Below, one piece after another: positions 50,257-50,330 of a DNA stretch of 50,330 nt. The stretch comes from Bacillota bacterium (GTDB lineage Bacteria > Bacillota > DTU030 > DUMP01). The stretch is from assembly GCA_012839445.1 (NCBI GenBank), contig DUNI01000012.1:1-50330 (forward strand), read 5' to 3'. A program made the position numbers and the translations under genes. The notes under the pieces were generated by a model, which worked only from the letters and a program-made list of their open reading frames with translations, searched no databases and was not told the origin of the DNA. Positions within the stretch are counted from its first letter, which is position 1, and each line of letters opens with the position of its first letter.

Positions 50257-50330
50257 GTATAGTCATAGGAACGACTGGCGATCACTACCGGTTCGGTCCA
50301 ACCAACTAGCGCCTCACGGATGTAATCATA
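50089..50330. repeat. 98-bp inverted repeat (fold-back) at the contig end
   Basis: Bases 50233-50330 are the reverse complement of 50089-50186 with one mismatch (50172 against 50247), around a 46-base loop. The repeat runs exactly to the last base of the window and lies within protein-coding sequence. This is the typical form of an assembly or amplification fold-back. Confidence 0.95.

Noticed and set aside
50089-50330. A mobile-element terminal inverted repeat or a large terminator at the end of the window
   Set aside because: The arms lie inside an aldo/keto reductase reading frame, extend exactly to the contig end and have no transposase or T-run.

Overview
The window reads as a chromosomal stretch of a low-to-moderate G+C, endospore-forming Firmicute of the Clostridia type (Peptococcaceae or Thermoanaerobacterales-like; species not identified). 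Supporting signs are the SpoIID-family protein, a BofC-like protein next to ruvCAB, a fused SecDF, T-box leaders on hisS and alaS, IreB after alaS, 6S RNA between aspS and tcdA, strong SD sequences with frequent GTG/TTG starts, and TTGACA/TATAAT promoters. It is almost entirely housekeeping sequence. I see no phage, transposase, CRISPR array or tRNA gene.

Region 1 (1-5.6 kb), mostly minus strand: a divergent YchF-family GTPase, then a LytS/LytT two-component system, an unknown 185-residue protein and the start of a CstA-family (pyruvate/peptide) transporter. A textbook LytTR direct-repeat operator lies in front of the 185-residue gene and cstA, so the cluster looks like a Gram-positive counterpart of BtsSR-BtsT pyruvate sensing and uptake. 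On the plus strand are a solo MoaD/ThiS-like protein and a 48-residue coiled-coil protein with its own promoter and terminator. Region 2 (5.6-6.0 kb): a perfect 78-bp inverted repeat built from two copies of the 3' half of a 5S rRNA gene in head-to-head orientation. This probably marks collapsed or misjoined rRNA operons, so genes left and right of it may not be true neighbours.

Region 3 (6-24 kb): mgtE (minus), then on the plus strand nadE, yebC, the BofC-like gene, ruvCAB, DUF2905, spoIID-like, queA-tgt-yajC, a TIGR04086 membrane protein, a D,D-carboxypeptidase, a GNAT acetyltransferase, secDF and a MoxR-type ATPase/VWA protein pair of unknown role. Region 4 (24-34.3 kb): lapA-like, recJ, relA, dtd and an MBL-fold hydrolase, followed by an alanine block (ald, AGCS-type symporter, alr). 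The intergenic regions in the alanine block are rich in inverted repeats.

Region 5 (34.3-50.3 kb): T-box-hisS-aspS, 6S RNA, tcdA, a 5-formyl-THF cyclo-ligase, threonine aldolase, rarA, the iscR-iscS-iscU-mnmA iron-sulfur/thiolation operon, two small proteins, an AI-2E-family permease, T-box-alaS, ireB, and an aldo/keto reductase cut short by a 98-bp fold-back at the contig end. That fold-back is almost certainly an assembly or amplification artefact.

Functional links: alanine uptake and oxidation produce pyruvate while CstA/LytST would handle external pyruvate. IscS supplies sulfur to IscU and MnmA. QueA/Tgt, MnmA, TcdA and Dtd form a spread of tRNA-quality genes alongside HisRS, AspRS and AlaRS.
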